DNA from: Microvelia longipes
Taxonomy: Eukaryota; Arthropoda; Insecta; Hemiptera; Veliidae
Assembly (NCBI GenBank): GCA_018340805.1
Contig: JACMZG010001863.1
Location: forward strand, 59,575,795 to 59,639,794
Length of the DNA stretch: 64,000 nt
Reading direction: 5' to 3'
The stretch's first letter is position 1. Every line of letters begins with the position of its first letter. The notes under the pieces are model-generated. The model was not told the origin of the DNA, did not search any database, and saw nothing but the letters and a program-made list of their open reading frames with translations. Shown here piece after piece: positions 22,620-36,600 of this stretch. Made by a program: the position numbers and the translations under genes.

Positions 22620-25600
22620 GTATGTTTACCTTTTATTTAAATGCTTACAAACCTTATTTTTAGTGCTTTGTATGTTTGTGTTAAGTGTTGCCAATTTTGT
22701 TTATCTTGAAATATTTCTATGGTCGGTAAAAATGATGAATTAGAAAAAAAAAGATAGCCGTGATTTTGTTTGGTTAACTGCCTTTTAGAAGGCTGTGAGA
22801 AAAGGCATTCAATTTGGCCCCTAGATATAGCTGAATGGACTCAACAAAACACTTACTCACTTATTTTCTGCAATTTATATGCTTTTCCTAAAACAGGAAT
22901 ATTCGTGTTATCTAGGGCAGTGATCCTTAACCTTTTTACTAAAAAAAAAAGAAATTCATACAGTAGGGGTCGGGGCGGGGGGACACAGTGGTCTAACTCC
23001 CTGGTTTTAGGTGGTTCTGAAAAAAACAGGGATTAGTTGCATCAACTACCGCACCGAGCGCTAGTTTTCACCGTGTGTCCTTATCACTATTGTTATCAGT
23101 TTTAAATCGATACTTCTATTAATGTTTATAAAAAATGTAAACAAGACAATTTTTATCTTATTCATTGACTTTTTTTCTTTTTTAGTAGCTTCTAAGATAA
23201 TTTTTTTAGAAAATAGGATAACGTGTGTTACGAAAGATGTGTTATAATGAGACAACGAAGACGTAAATTAAATTTATAATTTCCCAGTTTGATGTTTGTT
23301 TACAAACATTTTTGATGTTTGTCTACAAATCATGGTTATCATGATATCAGGTCTACTTAAAATTAACACAGCGTTTATACTTTTATAAAAGCGTTTATGA
23401 AAATTATATCTTTAAAATAATCAATACAATTTTTAACATTGTTAAAGACACTTTAAAATAATTTTAATCTTGGAATTGATGAAATAATTATTTTATATAT
23501 GGGATACAAGGTGAACCGACCTGCCACAACGGAGAAAGGGTGAACTTAGGGCAGGTCCATCTAAAGCAGCTTATTTCGGGGGAGTTAGACCACTGTGTCC
23601 CGCGCCCCCACTTTACTTTTTACATTCATCGCCCCCTTTTAGATTCTTAAATTTTCCATCGCCTCCTCCCTTTAGGAAGGAGGCTATTTAATGCAGCTTC
23701 AATCTAACAATGAAGGATTTAATTCAAGAAGAAAGAAATGATCTTTAAACAAAATATGTTATAAATAAAAAAAAAATCTCCTTCCTATTATATATTTTTG
23801 TTCCTGGCCTACATCTCAGCACTCGTCACCCTCTTCACTGCCCCCTACGTCTCATCGCCCCCACTAATTTAGGGTATATCTTATTTTTTTTTAGTTTGAA
23901 TCTGAACCTTCTGATAACAGTCAAGAAGATGTTCATCAGCACCTTATCACTTCCCACAAAATTGAGGCTCAGAAAATATTGGAACAACTTGAAAAAGATT
24001 ATCAGACAAGTGAGTCGTCTTCATCTCTTAACACAAGATTAAATTTTAAGATATGACTGATGTAAACTTTTTACATTATTACCATAGGCCCGACAGTGAA
24101 AACTTAAGTCTTTTAGTCGTAATTCAATGCTCTTAAAAGTTCCAAATCTTATGACTTAAAATTATCATTGTATCCTATTGTCTGTAGTTCTGTAACATAA
24201 TTAAGAAGGACCAAGAGAACATTTTTGGCAAAATAGAGATATTTTAATTAAATTCTTTAAATTTTAGGGCTTATGACTTATTTTATTTTTAAAAAACTAA
24301 AATGAATTTTTTGATTATCTGTATTTGCCTAAACTCTTGAAATGAACAATCTTTTGTTAGTTCTTAAAAAAAGAGACCTCTGTGGGATAGGAAAGTAGTT
24401 AAATATCCACTTTAAGTCAAGTTTATAAGTCCAATATCCAGAGTATTTCACAGTATGAGGGCATAACCATTTAGAGATCTCAAATAACATTTTTAATTTT
24501 ATTTATTTATGTGTCTGTTATCATTGTATCTCTCAGTGTGTTTATGCTAGAGAGTTAAAACTTGGTACAAAAATCAATCTTTAGATCTTGTCGTGCTTTT
24601 CGGAAAATCTTTTTTTATGACCTCATTAACTGTCTTGAGGAATTCAGAGGTGCCTTCGTATTAGACCAAGAGCCCAGGGGTGTTTAGTTAATAAAAAGTG
24701 TAATGGCTGGAACCGGTCTCAATTTTTCGTAAATACCTTCATGAACAAGGATCTGCAATTCTGCCGACTCGTATCGGATGGGTGTCCCAGGCAGAACACA
24801 CTTTAGGGGTCAAAGGTTCTGCCTGGGACACCCATCCGATACGAGTTGGCAGAATTGCGGATCCTTGTTCAGGAAGGTATTTACGAAAAATTGAGACCGG
24901 TTCCAGCCATTACACTTTTTATTAACAAAACACCCCTGGGCTCTTGGTCTATATATACTACCTTTACGTAATAAATAAGTACACTAATTTTTGTTTCAAT
25001 ACGACAAGTATATCTCTGTTTTTTTGTTGGATCATAAAAGTTAAGCAGAAACCATGCGTGGTCAGGGCTTAGATGGTGATCGCGATTTTGTCATTTTGTC
25101 TGTATTTTCTAAAGGAAATGCGCATAATCATCCAGTTTTTGTACAAAACTATGCCTCTAAAATTAGAAGTACGCATTATTATTTGCACTAGTTTAAAGCT
25201 TAGTTACTTATCTTTAAGCTTAGTCAGTTATCTTTAAAGGTTTTAGCGCATTTCCTTTGGAAAATACAGACAAAATGAGTTACGAGCAGTGCTTGACAAT
25301 TCAGTAACTGCTTAGGTTCTAAAGCATGAACCGGAACCACGCAGTGGGCATGGTTCTTGCATAAGCAAGAAATGGGTTGTTAAGCACGGAAACACGCATT
25401 CTAAATGAAATTCGCCCGACAGTGGACTACTGCGCCGGAATTATTTATTTAGTAGTTGTAAACTTATATAATGTTAAAAGCAAGGAAACACGCATCCAAA
25501 GGAAATTCGCCCGACATGCGGACCACCGCGCCCGAATTGTTAGTAGTTAAACAGTACAAATTTATTTGATTTGATATCTTTATGAATTGTATTTTCTAAA

Positions 25601-28600
25601 ATCTATTCATCAGGGTTATATAGATTCTATATTCTATCATCTAGAATCTATTCATCAAGGTTATATGAATCTATACATTCTATACTATTTCTCTATATTC
25701 CATTGTCTAGTACATATTCATAAATGTTTTATGAATCTATAGATTCTATATACTATGTGTCTATATTCAATTGTCTTGAATCTATTCATCAGTGTTAGAT
25801 GAATCTATAAATACCCTTTTTATTCATTTTTAGCATGCTGCTAACTAATCAAAACCTAACATATTTTAGTAACTTCTTACCTGTTGGTTGTTTCAGAACT
25901 CAGTAAAGCATCTAAAAGTTCAGATGAAGGCTGGCTAAGAACAGTTTTACAAAAAGGAACTTCAGGTGACAAAGTAGCCGCTCTTATACTGAGCGTGCAA
26001 AAGTCTCCCGTTCCTAATCTCAATGCCTTGCAGCAACTTGTCAATATGGTCAAAGTTTCCAAGAAGAAACAATGTATAAGTGTACTTGGTATGTTGATTC
26101 CTTTTAATGAATTAATATGTTAATTTAACCTCTTCTAAATATGTTACCTATACTCTTTTAATATAGGAGGGTCCTCATATTTTTACTTTTACTAAATAAA
26201 TAAATAAATACTTTATAATAAATACTTTATTGTTTAAAACCTTTTAGAGTATACAATAGTCCATACAAAAAATAAAATATAATTTAGCATTACATTAAAA
26301 ACTCTTCCTCGGTAACTTACATGTTAGAGAATAAAATTAAAAAGGTCTGATAACAAATGCATACATATCACAGAAATCTTAAAATATAAAACAGCCTATT
26401 TTAAACAGAAACTTAAACTAAATATCACAGGCTAAAAACTAATTAAAACGCAACAAATCTCAATGAATATATGTAGGAGTTATCACAGTCAATTAAAAAT
26501 AAATAAATTACATTAAAACTAAACACAAAGGGAGTAATTAATTAAATATCTTAGATTCAGCCAATAATTCATTTATACTGTAACAAGGCTCTTCTAGTAA
26601 CTTAGCTTTAAGCCTGACACAAAAGTTATCATAATCTAGATCTTTGATATCATTATTTAGTTTATTATAAAGCTGAATACCTAATACACTATGCCCGGTT
26701 CTAGATTTATTCAATCTGTGACTGGTAACTACTATTAAACTACTGCTGTAATAGGCCCATAGCCAGATAGGGGCCAAGGGGGAGTATCACCCCCCCCCCC
26801 AAAAAATTTCACTCCCTCTGACGAAGTAGATTTAGTGGAACTCCCCTGTAGATGTGTGAATTTCGCCCACCTACGAGTTTTGGCTGGCTACGGGCTTGTA
26901 CTGTAGGTGAGTAGAAAAGTGTTGTGTTCACCATGAGAATCGGAAATAAAGATTTTGACTAAAGACAAACTGAGTAGTTTATGTCATGTTGTCTGTGTCA
27001 GTGTCATACATAACATACGTCCCGATGTGTTCATATTATGTTGTCTGTGTGTCAGAGTCATACGTAACATAACTCCTGATGTGTTCATATTACTTTGTCA
27101 GTGTCATACGTAACATAACTCCCAATGTGTTCATGTTATGTTGTCTGTGTGTCAACATGGATGTTTCATATTACTTTGTCAGTGTCATACGTAACATAAC
27201 TCCCAATGTGTTCATATTATTTGTCTGTGTGTCAGAGTCATACGTAACATAACTCCCGATGTGTTCATATTATGTTGTCTGTGTGTCAGTCATACGTAAC
27301 ATAACTCCCGATGTGTTCATATTACTTTGTCAGTGTCATACGTAACATAACTCCCAATGTGTTCATATTATGTTGTCTGTGTGTCAGAGTCATACATAAC
27401 ATAACTCCCGATGTGTTCATATTATGTTGTCTGTGTGTCAGAGTCATACGTAACATAACTCCCGATGTGTTCATATTATGTTGTCTGTGTGTCAGTCATA
27501 CGTAACATAACTCCCATGTGTTCATATTACTTTGTCAGTGTCATACGTAACATACTCCCAATGTGTTCATATTATGTTGTCTGTGTTCAGAGTCATACAT
27601 ATAACTCCGATGTGTCTGTGTGTCAGAGTCATACATAACATAACTCCTGATGTGTTCATATTACTTTGTCAGTGTCATACGTAATAACTCCAATGTGTTC
27701 ATATTATGTTGTCTGTGTGTCAGAGTCATACATAACATAACTCCGATGTGTTCATATTATGTTTGTCTGTGTGTCAGAGTCATACATAACATAACTCTGA
27801 ATGTGTTCATATTACTTTGTCAGTGTCAATAACGTAACTAACTCCCAATGTGTTCATATTATGTTGTCTGTGTGTCAGTCATACGTAACATAACTCCCGA
27901 TGTGTTCATATTACTTTGTCAGGTCATACGTAACATAACTCCCAATGTGTTCATATTATGTTGTCTGTGTGTCAGAGTCATACGTAACATAACTCCCGAT
28001 GTGTTCATATAACTTTGTCAGTGTCATACGTAACATAACTCCCAATGTGTTCATATTATGTTGTCTGTGTGTCAGTCATACGTAACATAACTCCCGATGT
28101 GTTCATATTACTTTGTCAGTGTCATACGTAACATAACTCCCAATGTGTTCATATTACTTTGTCAGGTGTCATACGTAACATAACTCCAATGTGTTCATAT
28201 TATGTTGTCGTGTGTCAGAGTCATACGTAACATAACTCCCGATGTGTTCATATTACTTTGTCAGTGTCATACGTAACATAACTCCCAATGTGTTCATATT
28301 ATGTTGTCTGTGTGTCAGAGTCATACGTAACATAACTCCCGATGTGTTCATATTACCTTTGTCAGTGTCATACGTAACATAACTTCCAATGTGTTCATGT
28401 TAATGTTGTCTGTGTGTCAGTCATACGTACATAACTCCGGATGGTTCATATTACTTTGTCAGTGTCATACGTAACATAACTCCCAATTGTTCATATTAGT
28501 TGTCTGTGTGTCAGAGTCATACGTAACATAACTCCCGATGTGTTCATTTACTTTGTCAGTGTCATACGTAACATAACTCCCAATGTGTTCATAGAGTCAT

Positions 28601-30048
28601 ACGTCATGATGTGTTCATGTTGTCTGTGTGTCAGAGTCATACATAACATAACTCCGATGTGTTCATATTACTTTGTCAGTGTCATACGTAACATAACTCC
28701 CAATGTGTTCATATTATGTTGTCTGTGTGTCAGAGTCATACATAACATAACCTCCTGATGTGTTCAGTATAACATAACTAATGTGTTCATATTATGTTGT
28801 CTGTGTGTTAGAGTCATACGTAACATAACTCCCGATGTGTTCATATAACTTTGTCAGTGTCATACGTAACATAACTCCAATGTGTTCATATTATGTTGTC
28901 TGTGTGAGTCATACTTAACATAACTCCCAATGTGTTCATATTATGTTGTCTGTGTGTCAGGTCATACGTAACATAACTCCCGATGTGTTCATATTACTTT
29001 GTCAGTGTCATACGTAACATAACTCCCGTCATGTCAGTGTCATACTAACATAACTCCCAATGTGTTCATATTATGTTGTCTGTGTGTCAGAGTCATACGT
29101 AATAACTCCGATGTGTTCATATTACTTTGTCAGTGTCACTCCATGTGTTCATATTATTTGTCAGTGTCATACCATGATGTGTTCACTTTGTCAGTGTCAT
29201 ACGTAACATAACTCATGTGTCATATTATGTTGTCCAGAGTCATACGTAACATAACTCCCGATGTGTTCATATTACTTTGTCAGTGTCATACGTAACATAA
29301 CTCCCAATGTGTTCATATTATGTTGTCTGTGTGTCAGAGTCATACGTAACATAACTCCCGATGTGTTCATGCTAAATAATTTGAAGCTTGATACCAAAAA
29401 TGGACCTGAAGACATTTTATCTCAAGTAATTTCTCATTAGTTTTTTATCACCTAGCAAAAACTAAGGCAACAACGTAAACCACAAATAACATGAAAGAAA
29501 ATTAATCACTGTTTTCTACGTAAAATTCTTGGATGGCACTGTTTATTTATTATGTCCAATAATTACAGTGGCTTGGACAATAAGAAATTACTGTAGAATT
29601 AAATAATTGTGAACATTAAGCTGTCTTAAGTTGTAGTATCATGACCAATAACCTCAACATTCTGAGAACTAGAGTATGAAGTTTTGAGCACAATTATAAC
29701 ATGAGACTGTCCAAAGTAATAGCAACATAACTAATGAGTAACCTCAGCTTTCTTACAACTAGAGCATTTCTTGTTTTGAGGAGTTCTCAGCTATAATTCT
29801 TTAGGGGTTATTCTAGTTTTTATTTGATTTTCCAAAACAGTTGGATTGGATGTGACTGGTATTAATAGGTAATATTCTTTGTTATAGACAATCTATGTGA
29901 GTTACTTGTGGAAGAATTATTACCGCCGGGTAGGAAGCTGCGTGATTGGTCCCGTCATCCATTCCAACACCTTAACTCTCTCACCTCACCTAAAGAAAGG
30001 GCCAACTTTCTCTCAGCCTGGCTCTATGAGTCAAAACTAAAGGTAACA

Positions 30049-30119
<71 letters not shown>

Positions 30120-30539
30120 TATATATTATATATATATATATATATAACTCTATACATAAAGACAAAAATATATACAAAAACTTAGAAACAGAAAGAATGG
30201 ACGATACACGAAGATCAGCTACCGAAGAGTTCTTCTTAAACCGGTAAGGCGATGGCTATGGAGACTAGTATAAAATAGATATGAAGCTGCAGACGATGGA
30301 AGAGTTGTGCTCTGACCCACGGACTTGCGACCGGGCCTTGACTTAACGGAGGTTTAAAAAGGATCCTTTAGCGTGTACACAAACGCTCACCTCATCAGAG
30401 CTGCAAAGTTTGAAGATCTGAGATTGTGGATATATGAAGATCATAGTGATACTACTATTGCAAAAATAGGCAGACTTGGAATAAAAACAGTAGGTAGAAG
30501 TAAAGCTAATTGGATGCAGATGATAGAGTGAGGACGTTG

Positions 30540-30610
<71 letters not shown>

Positions 30611-33600
30611 CTTAGTTTTAATTTAATATTTTATAAAATTTAATTGGACTGTTTTTTTTTATATTGTCTGTATTTCACAAAAAAAAAGTTTTTGTTCTTA
30701 ACTAAGTGATAAATTATTGTCATTGTTTTATTTAAAGTTCACAATGCCATATAAGAATCATAAGTTGTTTTTATTATCTTCAATAAAATTATGGAAAAAC
30801 AAAATTAACCAGTAATACCAATTTTACACTTGAGACATTTTATTTATTTGGGGTTTGCCTTTTAGCACCATTCTTAAAATTATACTAATAAAATTAGTTC
30901 TACAAAGTATTATGTACACTCATGTGGAACTCAGTTTGGCCCCTAAGCCGCTATGCAATGTTACCACTCCGTGGTATGAGATCCGTGTCTGCAGACCCCT
31001 GTGTCAGTTTAATGGGGCCCCTGAAATGTTACAGTACTTAGATGGGTGCCTGTTTTTTTATCATTTCATAAAACTTTTATTTATTCATAAACTTAATGAT
31101 ACCTTTATCGTCCTTATTTATATTTAAGAATCAGTTTTTGGGTACATTAGTGATTTGATTTCATTATAATCAGCCCCTCTGCTATTTAGTCTCTTTGTTT
31201 TTCATATAAGATTGCTTGCGTAATTTGTTGAGAATATTGGTTACTTGACTGGACTTTATTCTGTTGGCAGGACATTTACCTAGAGTTAGTCAACTCACTG
31301 GAAGCACTGGCTAAAGACACTGTGGATGCTTACAGGGAAAAAGCTATATCAGCTATGTATAAATTACTCTCCGCTCATCCAGAACAGGAAGAGGTTTGTA
31401 TTTATTTTTACCCGCTTCCATGCTTTTCTAATCATACAAGTTGGGCATGAAAGTCTTACCAATTTGCAGTTTAATTAATGATTTCCTATAAAATTGAAGG
31501 TTTTCAGCCGTTTTGTCAATTAATCATTTAGCTATTAAGAAAAATAGCTGCCAACCTGACTTATTTAAAAGAATAAATTCCCTACTTCATAACTTTGGCA
31601 CTTATTTACTTGGTTCCCAACCTCAATTTTTTTGAATAAAATCATGTGGGATTGGGTGTAGGTACTAGGTGGTCTGTCTTAACTCCATTAAAATCCTTTA
31701 GTTTGGATTTGTAAAGGAGTTGAGACTTTAAGATATTACAAGTTTTTTGCAGTGAACAAAATATTTTTTGTATTAAAATATGAATAAAATACCTTATTTT
31801 ATTTTAAATAAATATTTTACTTGAACACTTCTTTTTTCTCAATCTTCTTCATCTGCTTCTTCTCTCTCCCATTTACATATATCTTCCCATAAGTGAAAAA
31901 ACATATCGTCCTTAAACTTTTTTTCCAGAGGAATTCGCTGATGTATGAATTCATAAGAGATCTTGCAGTGCCATATTGTTTCTTATGCCGGTGCTTAAAT
32001 TTCTGCCAGCTTCCCTCAATTGTTTGAGTATGGGCACCAGTGGTAGGATCAACAAAATTATCTGAGTGGTTAACAGTATAATGCTGATAACCCTCAGGTA
32101 AATTTTGGATACCACCATAGGCAGCCCATCCATCAGATATAATAATGGAACCCGGCAGAACATGTTGTCTAAGCACTGATAAAAGAGTCCCTGCGTCTCT
32201 CCTGGCTACTGGCTCGATAAATGCTGAACCACTCCCTCTCTCAATCCCTCCAAAAAACCATTGCTCTTGTATCTGTAACATTCATTTTAAAAGAAAAAAA
32301 GACTATTTTTTTAATTATTATTATTACTATAACCATTATTATAATTCTAACCCATTAACTTACAGCTCTTCCTCTGTTATATTTTCTTTTGGTTATAACC
32401 GTTTCGTCTATTTCGACTGTAATATTGGGACCACCAATCTTGATTTCTTTTTTTCTAAAATGCATGGCACAAACATCTCTGGAAATAAATAATAATGTTT
32501 TTATTAATGCTTACTATGTCCAACAATAATGAGACGCTTAACTCTTCTATATAATAACCTTATTTTTTCGTATATTTACCGAAAAAAATTGCTCCAATCA
32601 ACAATTGTTTTTTGCTGGATAGAGTTGTCCCATCTTCTCTTTTCAATTCATGCTTCAAATCTTCTTGGGTAAATATTCCCTTGCACCACATGTAACTAAA
32701 TATTATAATCTCCTTTAATGATAATTTTGATTTTCAAAAAAACTTCCGGATAAGCCTCCTATACTTTTTTGACAACTTCTCTTTGTGCATCTCCAAGTAG
32801 CAATTTTCCTTCCTTGTCTTGGGCATCTTAATTTCATAATTTTTCTGCATACACATTTTTTTTCTTTGTTAATTGCACCAATTTCTGAAATATTATTACA
32901 CTCATTACTTTTAATACAACTACTAACAATTATTAGATCAATAAACTAAAAATGCCACAATAAATCAAATAATCAAACAATAAATAAATAAATCTATTTT
33001 CTTACCTTGATAAAACTCAAACATTTCCTCCTCACTTTTCCCATCCACCAACCGATACACTTCTTTTAAATTTATACCTCTGAATACATTTAAATTTTCA
33101 GTTTGCTCCATTTCTCAACTAATGCTAGACAACTCACAATTTATAATCAATTTGAAAATCAATGTCACCAATTTAAAAAACGTCACTTGTCACTTTGGTT
33201 TGTTTTTATTTTTACCTTGCTTTTTAAATTAAATTATTGTCAAGATTACTATGGCTATTAGTTCCTTATTTTCCATTTCTAGCGAATTTTCAATATTAAT
33301 AAATTTCGCTAAAGAGGTAGGTCGCATAAAAAGTACGCACGGTGGCTGGGAACCAAGGAAACATTTGCCCTATGTCGCCTTATTTACTTAGGTCCCAATT
33401 TTATGTTGGGAACCAAGGAAACATTTGCCCTATATCGCCTTATTTACTTAGGTCCTAATTTTATGTTGGGAACCAAGGAAACATTTGCCCTATATCGCCT
33501 TATTTACTTAGGTCCCAATTTTATGTTGGGAACCAAGGAAACTTTCGCCCTATATCGCCTTATTTACTTAGGTCCCAATTTTATGTTGGGAACCAAGGAA

Positions 33601-36600
33601 ACATTTGCCCTATATCGCCTTATTTACTTAGGTCCCAATTTTATGTTGGGAACCAAGGAAACTTTTGCCCTATATCGCCTTATTTACTTAGGTCCCAATT
33701 TTATGTTGGGAACCAAGGAACTTTCGCCCTATATCGCCTTATTTACTTTAGGTCCCAATTTTATGTTGGGAACCAAGAACATTTGCCCTATATCGCCTAT
33801 TTACTTAGCCCAATTTATGTTGGGAACCAAGGAATCATTTGCCTGCATGGTTAAAACTATCTTTCTTTTCTTTTCCCCCCTTCTCAACCCCATACAAAAG
33901 CCCCATTGCTTTTCAACATCCCCTATTAAGATTGTTAAATAATTTATTTTAACAATTTAGTAAATATATTGTCAGTACCCAAGTAAATAATTGCCTTATA
34001 TCGCCATATTTACTTGGGTCCCAACTTTATGTTGGGAACCAAGTAAATAAGTACCATAACTTTTTTAATTTCCCAATAAATCACTGTGAATGTACTTACT
34101 TATAACTAAAAAAATTATGAAACCTAATGAGCCATCCAATTGAGATCTAAGATTTGGCATGAGTTTACCTGTTTATACAATAAGCTATACACAAATGAGT
34201 TTACCTATACAATAAGCAATACACAAATAGTTTACCTGTTTACAATAAGCAATATACACAAATGAGTTTACCTGTTTATACAATAAGCAATATACACAAA
34301 TGAGTTTACCTATTTATACAGTAAGCAATATACACAAATGAGTTTACCTGTTTATACAATAAGCAATATACACAAATGAGTTTACCTATTTATACAGTAA
34401 GCAATATACACAAATGAGTTTACCTGTTTATACAATAAGAGTTTACCTGTTTATACAATAACAATATACACAATGAGTTTACCTATTTATACAGTAGCAA
34501 TATACACAAATGAGTTTACCTGTTTATACAATAAGCAATATACACAAATGAGTTTACCTATTATACAATAAGCAATATACACAAAGAGTTTAATATAAGC
34601 AATATACACAAATGAGTAAGCAATATACCAGGCATGCAATATACTAGTTTGTAAGCTATACAGGTATTTATGTATACCTATTTGTAACCTGCTCTTTGTT
34701 TTCTTCATGAAAGATTAAAAAGAAAACTAGTTTTGTCAAATAACAAAATGAATAGTTTTCAAAAAATAAATAATTATAAATGAAATATAATGATAAATGG
34801 AAGAGAACTAGAAGCAATTAATAATTGACTTATAATTATCTTACTTTATATACTTTTTACTGTAATATAAGTCTATTTCAGCTTTGTAAATTTTGATTTG
34901 AATGAGCTCTTGAGTATCATTAGTAGTGAGTTAAAAATTAATGCTTTCGGGAGTGGAAAGTTAGTTGCCTCATGCAACTGCACTTTGTTTCTAATGTCCA
35001 GTCTGATCACCACCCTCTTTACCCCACTCTGAAGAGATTTATTACAAGTCATGTGGAATGGATTGTTGCAGGTTTTATTAAGAAGCATAGTGAACAAGCT
35101 GGGAGACCCGGTGCAGAAAGTGGTTTCCAAAGTCATTTACTGTTTGACCCAGCTCCTTCGGAATCATCCCAACATGAAACTAGTAGTTATGAATCACGTA
35201 GAAAAGATCTTATTCAGGTAACTTCCACTTCCATTCTGTCATTATTTTATTATCTTATTCAAGTAACTTCCATTATTTTATTATCTTATTCAGGCAACTT
35301 TCAGTCTGGTATTTTCTATTTTCTTATTCAGGTAACTTCCACTTCATTTCTGTAATTATTTTATTATCTTATTCAGATAACTTCCACTTCATTTCTGTCA
35401 TTATTTTATTATCTTATTCAGGTAACTTACACTTCCATTCTGTTATTATTTTTTTTATCTTATTCAGGTAATTTCCACTTTCATTCTGTTATTATTTTAT
35501 TATCTTATTCAGGTAACTTCCACTTACATACTTACCATTACTGTTATTGGTTTTATTTGTATCATTTTTGATTATTGCAAATTAATGATAATTATCTCTA
35601 TGCCAGTAAATGTGATCTTTATGTCTAGTTGAGCTCTACAAAAATGACCCCACAAACATTTCAAAAAATCACTAATCTTCATATAGTGTTTTAATTGAGC
35701 TGATATTTGTTACCCATATACTACTATGTATGTTTCACAGAAATACAAACTTCCATTTTATTATCAGTATTAGTTTCGGTTTTATTGATTGACATACATA
35801 TGTCAAACAAAACATTGTCATTAATTGACACAATGTAAACAAATCAAGTTTTTTTACTATAATGCAGATACTATAGATACTTAAACAGTAAGACTGTCGA
35901 CTCAATGGTGGGATAATTTGGATTCCGGTCGACACTAGTGCGGTGGGGGACCTACCTTTCAATTGAGTGAGCGTATCTTAATTTCCCGCTTTTTGCCTAC
36001 AGTCAGTTTGAAATTAAATTTTAATACTTTGTATAGTTATACTTCTAACTAACCCTACCACTTTAATCTAATCTTACACAGAACACTTGTGATTATTTTT
36101 AAGTTTTTCATTAAAGTAATTATTAATTTAATTGATTCAATCAGGTAATAATAAAATAGTGGCTAAAGTTTACACGTGCTAGAAGATAAATTTTGGCATT
36201 TAATGCAGCCTGTATTTTAATCACATCGGCAAGAAGCACACATGTGATTTAATGAAATTACCTGATTAAATCAACTTAATTAATAAATTAATTAAATTAA
36301 ATTTACACTTATCAGTAGCGTTCTCTAGAAGTTTTAAAAAGGTTTCTATTTACTTTTACTTTCTGAATTTTTGAAATACAGAACATGCAACGGCGAACCG
36401 TTTTTGTGAAAAATACATACAGAAAACAATAATTTATAATAATAATAAATGTAGCTGTCATAACTAAGAATTGCCATGGTATTCATAAATTTAAATATAA
36501 AAATATAATCAGTCATTTTTGGAAAGCTATTGGAATTAGTTCATGAGTTGTCAAAACCGGTCCGCCGCAGCGCTATTTTTAGTAGCTTGCGATAATCGAA

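Larger units (their letters stand above)
31597..34055 (-). mobile_element. Complete Merlin (IS1016/ISXO2-type) DNA transposon
   Basis: It is flanked by a perfect 8-bp duplication ATAACTTT (31589-31596, 34056-34063). The left end GGCACTTATTTACTTGGTTC and the inverted right end GGTACTTATTTACTTGGTTC differ at one base, followed by CCAAC in both. Inside is a four-exon DDE transposase gene on the minus strand. Merlin elements are known for 8-9-bp TSDs and IS1016-like transposases, so all criteria agree. Beyond the transposase start the right end is enlarged by a 60-bp minisatellite made from the terminal repeat. The element lies in intron 5 of CEBPZ, antisense to it. Confidence 0.92.

Noticed and set aside
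31817..33111. Domesticated transposase gene
   Set aside because: First considered because introns are present, but intact TIRs and a perfect 8-bp TSD show an ordinary transposon.
33403..33942. 179-aa ORF with nine near-identical 20-residue repeats
   Set aside because: It is a reading frame through the 60-bp minisatellite (a multiple of 3) inside the Merlin element, with no domain and no splice or start context.
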